A stretch of DNA of 64,000 nt, taken from positions 39,752 through 103,751 of the forward strand of contig CAVWFR010000013.1 in NCBI GenBank assembly GCA_963754305.1, in the 5' to 3' direction. Under the pieces are notes generated by a model. The model was given only the letters and a program-made list of their open reading frames with translations, made no database searches and had not been told where the DNA came from. The stretch comes from DATEDA01 sp963754305 (GTDB lineage Bacteria; Pseudomonadota; Gammaproteobacteria; Burkholderiales; SG8-39). The stretch's first letter is position 1, and each line of letters opens with the position of its first letter. Position numbers and translations under genes: made by a program. Shown piece after piece: positions 18,574-25,501 of the stretch.

Positions 18574-19183
18574 CGCATTGATCCACGTCGTCGACGACGA
18601 GCCGGCGATCCGGGATTCGCTCGCGATGCTCCTCCGTTCGGTCGGCCTCGCCACCCGCACTTACGCGAGCGCGCAGGCGTTCCTCGACGGATTCCAGCCG
18701 GCCGCCAACTCTTGCGTCCTCGCCGACGTGCGCATGCCGGGCATGAGCGGGCTCGAGCTGCAGGAGGCGCTGCGCGCGCGCCAGATGAAGGTGCCGGTCA
18801 TCATCCTCACCGGCCACGGCGACATCTCTATGGCGGTGCGCGCGATGAAGGCCGGCGCCGCGGATTTCATCGAGAAGCCGTACAACGACCAAGTCCTGAT
18901 CGATGCTGTGCACCGCGCGCTCGCGGCGAGTCGCGGGATCGACACCCGGCCGGCCGCCGACCGCGAGGCGGTCGAGGCGCGTGTAGGCACGCTCTCGCCG
19001 CGCGAGCGCGAGGTGATGCAGCTCGTGATCGAGGGCAAGCCGAACAAGGTGATCGCGACGCGGCTCGGGCTCTCCACCCGCACCGTCGAGGTCCATCGCG
19101 CGAAGGTGATGGAGAAGATGCAGGCGGCCTCCCTCGCGGAGCTCGTGCGCATGGCGCTGACCGCTGGGCTGTCCGCCGGCTGA
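18554..19183 (+). CDS. FixJ-family response regulator (receiver plus LuxR-type HTH)
   Basis: A 209-residue regulator. The receiver domain has the acidic pair in HVVDDEP (about residues 12-15), the phosphorylated aspartate at about 58 (LADVRMPGMSG), the threonine in ILTGHGD and the lysine in FIEKPYND. The C-terminal LuxR/FixJ helix-turn-helix runs through LSPREREVMQLVIEGKPNK and ATRLGLSTRTVEVHRAKVME. It overlaps the kinase gene and would be phosphorylated by it. Target genes are unknown; the small secreted protein gene 276 bases downstream is on the same strand. Confidence 0.94.
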   Translation: MSEKTPDALIHVVDDEPAIRDSLAMLLRSVGLATRTYASAQAFLDGFQPAANSCVLADVRMPGMSGLELQEALRARQMKVPVIILTGHGDISMAVRAMKAGAADFIEKPYNDQVLIDAVHRALAASRGIDTRPAADREAVEARVGTLSPREREVMQLVIEGKPNKVIATRLGLSTRTVEVHRAKVMEKMQAASLAELVRMALTAGLSAG

Positions 19184-19459
19184 TTTTCTTTCCGCCCCTG
19201 CGAAGCGGCAGGCGTGAAGCCGGCGAGGTAGCCGCGTGGAACTGCGCGCGATTGCGGGCGGTCCGCGCGCGGGCTGTTCGCCACGCGTGGCCGCGGCGCG
19301 GATCATCGCGCGGACGCGGCTCGCGCGGGCGATCGAGGGCGCGGGCGGCGCATGCGCCGCCGGTGTAAGCGCCCCGCTCGCCGCGCGACTAACGGTCGGC
19401 CTCGAGCACTCGGAGCACTCGGGAGCTCCCCTCAACCCACTACAGACAGGAGACTGACG

Positions 19460-19738
19460 ATGAAACGCATGCAAGGTGCCCTCTCGGCGCTCGCACTCGG
19501 GCTCGCCCTCGGCTTCGGCCAGGCGGCGCAGGCGCAGCCGACGCTGGAGCTCGAAGGCAAGATCATGACCCAGATGAAGTCGATGAAGATGGTCGACAAG
19601 GACGGCATGATCACGAAGAAGGACGCCATGACCGTCCTCGAGAAGAAGTTCGACGCGATGGCCAACGGCGGCCGGATGACGGCCGCGGAGTTCGCCGCGT
19701 TCGCGAAGGCGATCGGCGAAGGCAGCGTCAGCCCGTAA
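19460..19738 (+). CDS. Small secreted EF-hand-like protein
   Basis: A 92-residue protein with a cleavable signal peptide (SALALGLALGFGQAAQA then QPTLELEGK). The mature part has one loop, VDKDGMITKKD, that fits an EF-hand-type calcium loop with acids at positions 3, 5 and 12, glycine at 6 and isoleucine at 8; the position-1 acid is missing. A second helix pair, FDAMANGGRMTAAEFAAFAK, resembles the partner half of an EF-hand without a clear loop. ACAGGAGACTGACG then ATG gives a strong start. Function unknown; periplasmic calcium or cation binding is inferred. Confidence 0.7.
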   Translation: MKRMQGALSALALGLALGFGQAAQAQPTLELEGKIMTQMKSMKMVDKDGMITKKDAMTVLEKKFDAMANGGRMTAAEFAAFAKAIGEGSVSP

Positions 19739-19775
19739 CGGTACCGCGCACCGTTGGTCCCCCGCCACGGGGCGG

Positions 19776-19797
19776 GCCCGAAGCGCGCGCTTCGGGC
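19776..19797. terminator. Perfect GC-rich hairpin after the small secreted protein gene
   Basis: GCCCGAAGCGC followed at once by GCGCTTCGGGC is an 11-base perfect inverted repeat 37 bases after the stop. There is no run of T, so it is either a Rho-assisted terminator or a transcript stabiliser. Confidence 0.4.
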
Positions 19798-19994
19798 TCG
19801 TTCCGTCTCGTCGCGTCGACCCCGCTTCCTTCGGTTCTTTTGACGCGCGCTTTCCCGCGCGCGCCGCGCTTGCCCCGGCGCTCCCCTTTCTCTACCATCG
19901 ATTCCGCCCAGCTCGCGCGCGCCCGGCGCGCGCGGCCGACGTCGATAACAAACCGCTTTCCGCGAGGAAGCGCCCACCCGGAAGAGGAGGTCAC

Positions 19995-21239
19995 ATGTTC
20001 GCGCGCGCACTTCGTACGCTCGTCCTTGCCGCGTCGCTCGCCGCGCTCCCCGCTGCAGCGCAGCAGGTGGTGCGGCTGGCCTACGTCGATCCGCTCTCCG
20101 GCGCGTTCGCGAACACCGGCGAGCACGGCCTGAAGCATTTCCAGTTCGTGGCCGAGGAGCTCAATCGCAAGCACGCCGCCGGCGCCTTCAAGCTCGAGGT
20201 CGTCGGGTTCGACAACAAGGTGAGCCCGCAAGAAAGTCTGAATCAGCTCAAGAAGATCATCGACAGCGGGATCCGCTACGTCATCCAGGGCCAGGGCTCG
20301 TCGGTGGCGCTCGCGCTGGCCGATGCGATCGAGAAGCACAACGAGCGCAACCCCGGGACGGAGATCCTCTACCTCAACTATGCGGCGGTCGATCCCGATC
20401 TCACCAACTCGAAGTGCAGTTTCTGGCATTTCCGGTTCGACGCCAACAGCGACATGAAGATGGAGGCGCTCACGACCTTCCTCGCGCAGGACCAGAAGAT
20501 CAAGAAGGTCTACCTCATCAACCAGAACTACTCGTTCGGCCAGGCCGTCGCGCGCGCGGCCAAAGCCGACCTCGCGCGGAAACGCCCCGACATCCAGATC
20601 GTCGGCGACGATCTGCATCCGCTCGGGCAGGTGAAGGATTTCGCCCCGTACGTCGCCAAGATCAAGGCCGCGGGCGCCGACACCGTCATCACCGGCAACT
20701 GGGGCAACGACGTGACGTTGCTCATCAAGGCGGCGAAGGACGCCGGCCTCAACGTGGACTTCTACACCTACTACGCCGGCGGGATCGGCACCACGACCGC
20801 GATGGGCGACGCCGGCATTGGCCGGGTGAAGCAGATCACCGAGTGGCATCTCAACGTGCCGACCAAGGAGACCGACCGGCTCGCGGGCGAATTCAAGAAG
20901 AAGTACAACCAGGACTACTACTTCTTCCGCGCCAACACCACGCTCGCGATGCTCGCCGAGGCGATGAAGCGCACCAAGTCCGCCGACCCGAAGACGGTCG
21001 CGAAGGCGTTGGAGGGCATGCGCTTTCCCACCGAGCTCGGCGAGGTCGAGATGCGCGCCGCCGATCACCAGCTGATCCAGCCGCTCTTCATCTCGACGAT
21101 CGAGCGCGCCGCGGCGAAGGGCGGACCGAAGGAGGTGAAGCACGACCTGGAAGGCACCGGCATGGGCTTCCGCACCGACGCGAAGATCGAGGGCTACGTG
21201 TCGGCGCAGCCGACCTCCTGCCAGATGAAGAGGCCGTGA
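19995..21239 (+). CDS. livJ: Branched-chain amino-acid-type ABC transporter substrate-binding protein
   Basis: A 414-residue periplasmic protein. A signal peptide (LRTLVLAASLAALPAAAQQ) is followed by VVRLAYVDPLSGAFANTGEH, the opening of the LivJ/Peripla_BP_6 fold, then GQGSSVALALADAIEKHN and VYLINQNYSFGQAVARAAK. It leads a five-gene operon (livJ-H-M-G-F) on the plus strand and has AGAGGAGG just ahead of the ATG. A strong terminator directly after it would make the receptor the most abundant product. The ligand may be an amino acid or an aromatic or short-chain acid; the sequence does not decide. Confidence 0.92.
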   Translation: MFARALRTLVLAASLAALPAAAQQVVRLAYVDPLSGAFANTGEHGLKHFQFVAEELNRKHAAGAFKLEVVGFDNKVSPQESLNQLKKIIDSGIRYVIQGQGSSVALALADAIEKHNERNPGTEILYLNYAAVDPDLTNSKCSFWHFRFDANSDMKMEALTTFLAQDQKIKKVYLINQNYSFGQAVARAAKADLARKRPDIQIVGDDLHPLGQVKDFAPYVAKIKAAGADTVITGNWGNDVTLLIKAAKDAGLNVDFYTYYAGGIGTTTAMGDAGIGRVKQITEWHLNVPTKETDRLAGEFKKKYNQDYYFFRANTTLAMLAEAMKRTKSADPKTVAKALEGMRFPTELGEVEMRAADHQLIQPLFISTIERAAAKGGPKEVKHDLEGTGMGFRTDAKIEGYVSAQPTSCQMKRP

Positions 21240-21268
21240 CCGGCAGGATCCGGGATCCGGGCCATACG

Positions 21269-21295
21269 ACAGCCGCCCATCGCGGCTGTTTTTTC
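21269..21295 (+). terminator. Rho-independent terminator between livJ and livH
   Basis: Stem ACAGCCGC / GCGGCTGT with loop CCATC, followed by TTTTTT. It lies 30 bases after the livJ stop and 41 before the livH start. Partial read-through would explain how the membrane and ATPase genes are expressed at a lower level than the receptor. Confidence 0.88.
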
Positions 21296-21335
21296 GTCCG
21301 CAGTGCATCGCCGCGAGGCTGAACCCGCCGCCCGC

Positions 21336-22283
21336 ATGGAGTTCTTCCTCATCACCCTCCTGAACGGCGCGAGCTACGGGCTCCTGCTGTTCATGCTGTC
21401 CTCGGGGCTCACGCTCATCTTCTCGATGATGGGCGTGCTCAACTTCGCGCACGCGAGCTTCTACATGCTCGGCGCGTACTTCGCCTACGCGATCAGCGCG
21501 CGGATCGGCTTCTGGCCGGCGCTCGTGCTGGCGCCGCTCGCGGTCGGCGCGGTAGGAATGGCGGTCGAGCGCTGGGGCCTGCGCGCGGTGCACAAGCACG
21601 GCCACGTCGCCGAGCTCCTCTTCACCTTCGGGCTCGCCTACCTGATCGAGGAGTTCGTGCACCTCGTGTGGGGGCGGCCGCCCGTCGACTATCGAATCCC
21701 GGCCGCGCTCGACGGGCCGCTGTTCACGATCTACGGGACCTCGTTTCCGATCTACCGCGGCTTCATGATGCTGGTGTCGGTCGGCATGCTCGCGGCGCTC
21801 TATCTGGCGCTTACGCGCACCCGCATCGGGCTCGTCATCCAGGCGTCGCTCACCCACCCGCACATGGTCGAGGCGCTCGGGCACGACGTGCCGCGCGTAT
21901 TCATGCTGGTGTTCGGCGGCGGTGCCGCGCTCGCCGGTCTCGCCGGCGTCATCGGCGGCAACGCGTTCGTCACCGAGCCCGGCATGGCGGCGCTCGTGGG
22001 CGCGATCGTGTTCGTGGTGGTCGTCGTCGGCGGCATGGGCTCGCTCGCCGGCGCGTTCGTCGCCTCCCTTCTGATCGGCTGTCTGCAGACCTTCTCCGTC
22101 GCGCTCGACTGGTCGGTGGCGGGCGCGCTCGCGGGGCTCGGGTTCGAGCTGCCGCCCGGACGCTTCCTGAGCCAGCTCGCGAGCATCACCGTGTCGCAGG
22201 CGGCGCCGGTGCTGCCCTACCTGCTGATGGTGCTGATGCTCGTCTTCCGCCCGCGGGGGATCATGGGAACGCGCGAGTCGTGA
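21336..22283 (+). CDS. livH: Branched-chain amino-acid-type ABC transporter permease LivH
   Basis: A 315-residue inner-membrane protein. The N-terminus, LLNGASYGLLLFMLSSGLTL then IFSMMGVLNFAHASFYMLGA, is the standard LivH opening. The cytoplasmic loop contains ASLTHPHMVEALGHDVPRVF (coupling helix), and FVVVVVGGMGSLAGAFVASL follows in the C-terminal half. Eight or so helices are predicted by eye. Start chosen at the ATG at 21336; an ATG at 21303 lies too close to the terminator. Its TGA overlaps the GTG of livM. Confidence 0.92.
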   Translation: MEFFLITLLNGASYGLLLFMLSSGLTLIFSMMGVLNFAHASFYMLGAYFAYAISARIGFWPALVLAPLAVGAVGMAVERWGLRAVHKHGHVAELLFTFGLAYLIEEFVHLVWGRPPVDYRIPAALDGPLFTIYGTSFPIYRGFMMLVSVGMLAALYLALTRTRIGLVIQASLTHPHMVEALGHDVPRVFMLVFGGGAALAGLAGVIGGNAFVTEPGMAALVGAIVFVVVVVGGMGSLAGAFVASLLIGCLQTFSVALDWSVAGALAGLGFELPPGRFLSQLASITVSQAAPVLPYLLMVLMLVFRPRGIMGTRES

Positions 22284-23383
22284 CGACGCGCGTGCTGCGC
22301 TTCGCGCCGCTCGACCTTGGTCGCTGGCTCGTTTGGGGCGGCACCGCCGCGGTGCTCCTCGCGGCGCCGCACCTCTTCACCCAGGGCTTCGCGCTCACCC
22401 TGATGAGCCAGATGGGCATCATGGTGATCTTCGCCCTTTCCTACAACATGCTGCTCGGCCAGAGCGGGATGTTGTCGTTCGGGCACGCGGTGTACTCGGG
22501 GCTGGGCGCGTACTTCGCGGTGCACGCCCTCAACCTGATCGGCAAGGGTGCGCTCGCGCTGCCGGTCGCGGCGCTGCCGCTGGTCGGCGGCGTATTCGGC
22601 GCTCTCTTCGGTGTGATCTTCGGCTGGGTCACGACGCGCAAGTCCGGCACGACGTTCGCGATGATCTCGCTCGGCATCGGCGAGCTGGTCGCGGCGTGCT
22701 CGCTGATGCTTCCCGGGTTCTTCGGCGGCGAGGGGGGAGTGACGGCCAACCGTACCGCAGGGCCGCCATTTCTCGGCCTCACTTTCGGCCCCGCGATCCA
22801 GGTCTACTACCTGATCGCCGTGTGGACGTTTGCGTCGATGGCGGCGATGTACGCGCTGACGCGCACGCCGCTCGGCCGGATTGCTAACGCGGTGCGCGAC
22901 AACGCCGAGCGCGCCGAGTTCATCGGCTACGACACGCAGACGGTGCGCTTTCTGCAGCTCGTGCTGTCGGCGTTCTTCGCCGGCGTGGCGGGCGGGCTAT
23001 CGGCGATCAACTTCGAGATCGTTACCGCCGAGAACGTCGGCGTCATGCGGTCCGGGGGCGTCCTGCTCGCGACGTTCATCGGCGGCGTCGGGTTCTTCTT
23101 CGGCCCGGTGATCGGCGCGATCGTGTTCACGTTCTTCATCGTCTGGATCGCGAACGTGACGAAGGCCTGGCTGCTGTACCTCGGACTCTTCTTCGTCGGC
23201 ATGGTGCTGTTCGCCCCGGGCGGCATCGCGAGCCTGATCGTCGCGAATCTCCAGGCGGCGCGGGCCGGGCTCTTGAAGCCACTGCTACCCGCCTACGGCG
23301 CCCTCGCGCCGCCGGGCTCGTCGCGCTCGCCGGCTTCGTCGCGCTGGTCGAGATGCTCTATCACCTCGAGCTGGAGGCGGTGA
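22280..23383 (+). CDS. livM: Branched-chain amino-acid-type ABC transporter permease LivM (frameshifted near its end)
   Basis: The frame codes for 367 residues. It has the LivM core: SYNMLLGQSGMLSFGHAVYS (about residues 52-72), FAMISLGIGELVAACSLML, and ALTRTPLGRIANAVRDNAER (coupling loop, about 190-210). From about codon 343 the frame changes character to PPGSSRSPASSRWSRCSITS, unlike any permease, while the next frame continues as a normal membrane tail to 23550 and ends on the start of livG. One missing base at about 23306-23312 explains this. If real, the protein loses its last membrane helices; if a consensus error, the intact protein is about 424 residues. Confidence 0.88.
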   Translation: MTTRVLRFAPLDLGRWLVWGGTAAVLLAAPHLFTQGFALTLMSQMGIMVIFALSYNMLLGQSGMLSFGHAVYSGLGAYFAVHALNLIGKGALALPVAALPLVGGVFGALFGVIFGWVTTRKSGTTFAMISLGIGELVAACSLMLPGFFGGEGGVTANRTAGPPFLGLTFGPAIQVYYLIAVWTFASMAAMYALTRTPLGRIANAVRDNAERAEFIGYDTQTVRFLQLVLSAFFAGVAGGLSAINFEIVTAENVGVMRSGGVLLATFIGGVGFFFGPVIGAIVFTFFIVWIANVTKAWLLYLGLFFVGMVLFAPGGIASLIVANLQAARAGLLKPLLPAYGALAPPGSSRSPASSRWSRCSITSSWRR

Positions 23384-23550
23384 ACGACCCGGTGCTGCGG
23401 CTGGTCGGGCTCGGACTGGACGTGAGGACGGTGGCGCCGTGGATCATCGCGGCGCTCGTGCTCGCCGCCGGTGCCGCGCTGTACCACCGGGCTTGGCGGC
23501 GGTTCCGCGCCCGCTGGGAGGCCTTGCAGGAAAACGCGGGCACGGCATGA
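23306..23550 (+). pseudogene. Displaced C-terminal part of LivM (other frame)
   Basis: In the frame one base behind livM the DNA reads AAGLVALAGFVALVEMLYHL, then NDPVLRLVGLGLDVRTVAPW and ALYHRAWRRFRARWEALQ, which matches the usual end of extended LivM proteins. Its TGA overlaps the ATG of livG (ATGA), the same coupling seen elsewhere in the operon. This strongly suggests it belongs to livM. It has no good start of its own. Confidence 0.75.
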
Positions 23551-24293
23551 CGGCGATCGAGCTGCGCGGCATCCACAAGAGCTTCGGCAAGACGCCGGTG
23601 ATCACCGGCGTCGATCTCGCGATCGCGCGCGGCGAGCGGCACGCGATCATAGGTCCGAACGGCGCCGGCAAGTCGACGCTCTTCAACCTCGTCAGCGGCC
23701 GCTATCCGGTGACGCGCGGCACGATCCATCTCAATGGCGAGGACGTCACCGGGCTGCCGCCGTTCCGGATCAACCGCAAGGGCCTCGCGCGAAGCTTTCA
23801 GGTCACGAACATCTTCCACCGGCTGTCGGTGTTCGAGAACCTGCGCTGCGCGGTGCTGTGGTCGCTCAGCTATCGCTACTCCTTCTGGCACCGTTTGAGC
23901 GGCCTCGCGGACGCGCGTGAGCGCGCCGAGCGGGTGATGGAGGAGATCGGGCTCGCGCGCCGGCGCGAGACGCTCGCCGGCGTGCTGTCGTACGCCGAGC
24001 AGCGCGCGCTCGAGATCGGCGTCACCATCGCGGGCGGGGCGCAGGTCATCCTGCTCGACGAGCCAACTGCCGGGATGAACCGATCGGAAACCGCCGCGGC
24101 GGTCGCGCTGATCCGCAAGGTCACCGAAGGCAAGACGCTCGTCATGGTCGAGCACGACATGAGCGTCGTGTTCGACCTTGCCGACCGCGTGACGGTGCTC
24201 GTTTACGGCGAAGTGATCGCGAGCGACCGGCCGGCGGCGATCCGGGCGAACGCGCGGGTGCAGGAAGCGTACCTGGGGACCGCGCATGCTTGA
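23547..24293 (+). CDS. livG: Branched-chain amino-acid-type ABC transporter ATP-binding protein LivG
   Basis: A 248-residue ATPase. Walker A is GPNGAGKST at about residues 35-43; the Q-loop lies in SFQVTNIFHRLSVFENL. The signature region reads LSYAEQRALEIGV, where the usual SGGQ serine-glycine pair is SYAEQ, a common LivG variant. Walker B is VILLDEPTAGMN and the H-loop MVEHDMSVVFDLADR. It overlaps the tail of livM and, by 8 bases, the start of livF. It works as a heterodimer with LivF on the cytoplasmic face. Confidence 0.93.
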   Translation: MTAIELRGIHKSFGKTPVITGVDLAIARGERHAIIGPNGAGKSTLFNLVSGRYPVTRGTIHLNGEDVTGLPPFRINRKGLARSFQVTNIFHRLSVFENLRCAVLWSLSYRYSFWHRLSGLADARERAERVMEEIGLARRRETLAGVLSYAEQRALEIGVTIAGGAQVILLDEPTAGMNRSETAAAVALIRKVTEGKTLVMVEHDMSVVFDLADRVTVLVYGEVIASDRPAAIRANARVQEAYLGTAHA

Positions 24294-24981
24294 GGTCAGA
24301 GACCTGCACGCCTTCTACGGGAAGAGCCACATCCTGCATGGCGTCGGGCTCGCAGTTGCCGCGGGCGAATGCGTGAGCCTGATCGGGCGCAACGGCGTCG
24401 GGCGTTCGACCACGATCAAGGCGATCATGGGGATGGTCGAGGCGCGCGGGTCGGTGCGGTTCAAGGGCGAGGAGATCCTCGGCGTCGAGACCTTCCGGAT
24501 CGCGCACAAGGGGCTCGGCTACGTGCCGGAGAACCGCGACGTCTTTCCCACCCTCACGGTCGCGCAGAACCTCGCGCTCGGGTTGAAGGATGTGGGGCGC
24601 AAGGGTCGTTGGTCGGCGGCCGACATGTACGAGCTGTTTCCGCGGCTGGCGGAGCGGCGCGATGTCCAGGCCGGCGTTCTGTCCGGCGGCGAGCAGCAGA
24701 TGCTGACCCTCGCGCGGACGTTGATGGGCGACCCCGACCTGATCATGGTCGACGAGCCGACCGAGGGGCTCGCGCCGAAGCTGGTGGAGCTGGTGGCCGA
24801 GCTCTTTCGTGAAATTAAGCGGCGCGGCGTGGCGCTGCTGCTCGTGGAGCAGAAGCTTGCGATCGCGCTGGATCTATCCGAGCGCCTGTATGTGATGGGG
24901 CACGGGCGGATCGTCTTCGAGGGGACGCCGGCGGCGTTACGCGGAGATGCTGCGATTCGGCGGGAGTGGTTGGAGGTTTAG
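24286..24981 (+). CDS. livF: Branched-chain amino-acid-type ABC transporter ATP-binding protein LivF, Walker A Lys to Arg
   Basis: A 231-residue ATPase, last gene of the operon. The order is normal: DLHAFYGKSHILHGV, then LIGRNGVGRSTTIKAIMGM, YVPENRDVFPTLTV (Q-loop region), LSGGEQQMLTLARTLM (signature), LIMVDEPTEGLAPK (Walker B) and LLVEQKLAIALDL (H-loop). The Walker A lysine, normally GxGK, is an arginine (codon CGT). LivG keeps its lysine. Such a change normally weakens ATP binding, so this subunit may be a slow or degenerate nucleotide site. All other motifs are intact. Confidence 0.93.
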   Translation: MLEVRDLHAFYGKSHILHGVGLAVAAGECVSLIGRNGVGRSTTIKAIMGMVEARGSVRFKGEEILGVETFRIAHKGLGYVPENRDVFPTLTVAQNLALGLKDVGRKGRWSAADMYELFPRLAERRDVQAGVLSGGEQQMLTLARTLMGDPDLIMVDEPTEGLAPKLVELVAELFREIKRRGVALLLVEQKLAIALDLSERLYVMGHGRIVFEGTPAALRGDAAIRREWLEV

Positions 24982-25131
24982 CGTCGTCGCCTGCAATTTC
25001 AGTGCTGAAGGCCTTGGGCACAGCGCGACGGGGTAGCGCGTGCCTTTGAGCCGGCGATGGGCTGCTCGAGTTCGAGTCGGACACGCGCTGCCGATGACGA
25101 GGGCGCCCGCGGGCACCGCGGAGGGTTCCGC

Positions 25132-25137
25132 TACAAT
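25132..25137 (+). promoter_or_regulatory. Candidate -10 box for the SMR exporter gene
   Basis: TACAAT lies 27 bases before the ATG at 25164, which would give a leader of about 20 bases. No clear -35 is visible. I looked for a guanidine riboswitch, common upstream of this gene family, and did not find one. Confidence 0.4.
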
Positions 25138-25163
25138 GCCCGCTCCCCGTTTCGCGTCCCGCC

Positions 25164-25484
25164 ATGGACTGGATCCTGCTCATCATTGCCGGCGTGCTCG
25201 AGATCGGCTGGGCAGTCGGCTTGAAGTACACCGACGGCTTCACACGCCTCTTGCCAACCGTGTGGACCGTGGCTGCGATGATTGCGAGCATCGTCATGCT
25301 CGCGCTCGCGCTGAAGACGATCCCGGTCGGCACCGGCTATGCGGTGTGGACCGGCATCGGCGCCGCGGGCACGGCGATCGTCGGCATCGTCCTGTTCGCC
25401 GAGCCAGCGACGGTGCTGCGGCTCGGGTGCATCGCGCTGATCCTCGCGGGGGTCGTCGGGCTCAAGTTCGCGTCACCGCAATGA
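25164..25484 (+). CDS. sugE: SMR-family exporter, SugE/Gdx-like (guanidinium exporter)
   Basis: A 106-residue protein with four membrane helices. The family glutamate is in IIAGVLEIGWAVGLKYTDGF (E13), and the SugE/Gdx subtype is supported by the WAVGLKYTDGF segment; multidrug EmrE types usually have a different motif there. Gdx proteins exchange guanidinium for protons across the inner membrane. The stop overlaps a possible ATG (25481) of the next gene, so it may share a transcript with the FadB-like enzyme. Confidence 0.88.
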   Translation: MDWILLIIAGVLEIGWAVGLKYTDGFTRLLPTVWTVAAMIASIVMLALALKTIPVGTGYAVWTGIGAAGTAIVGIVLFAEPATVLRLGCIALILAGVVGLKFASPQ

Positions 25485-25501
25485 ACCCCACCGGAGCCGC
25501 C

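Noticed and set aside
24982..25163. Possible guanidine riboswitch ahead of the SugE/Gdx-like gene
   Set aside because: None of the ykkC or mini-ykkC conserved loops could be found in the 182-base leader region.
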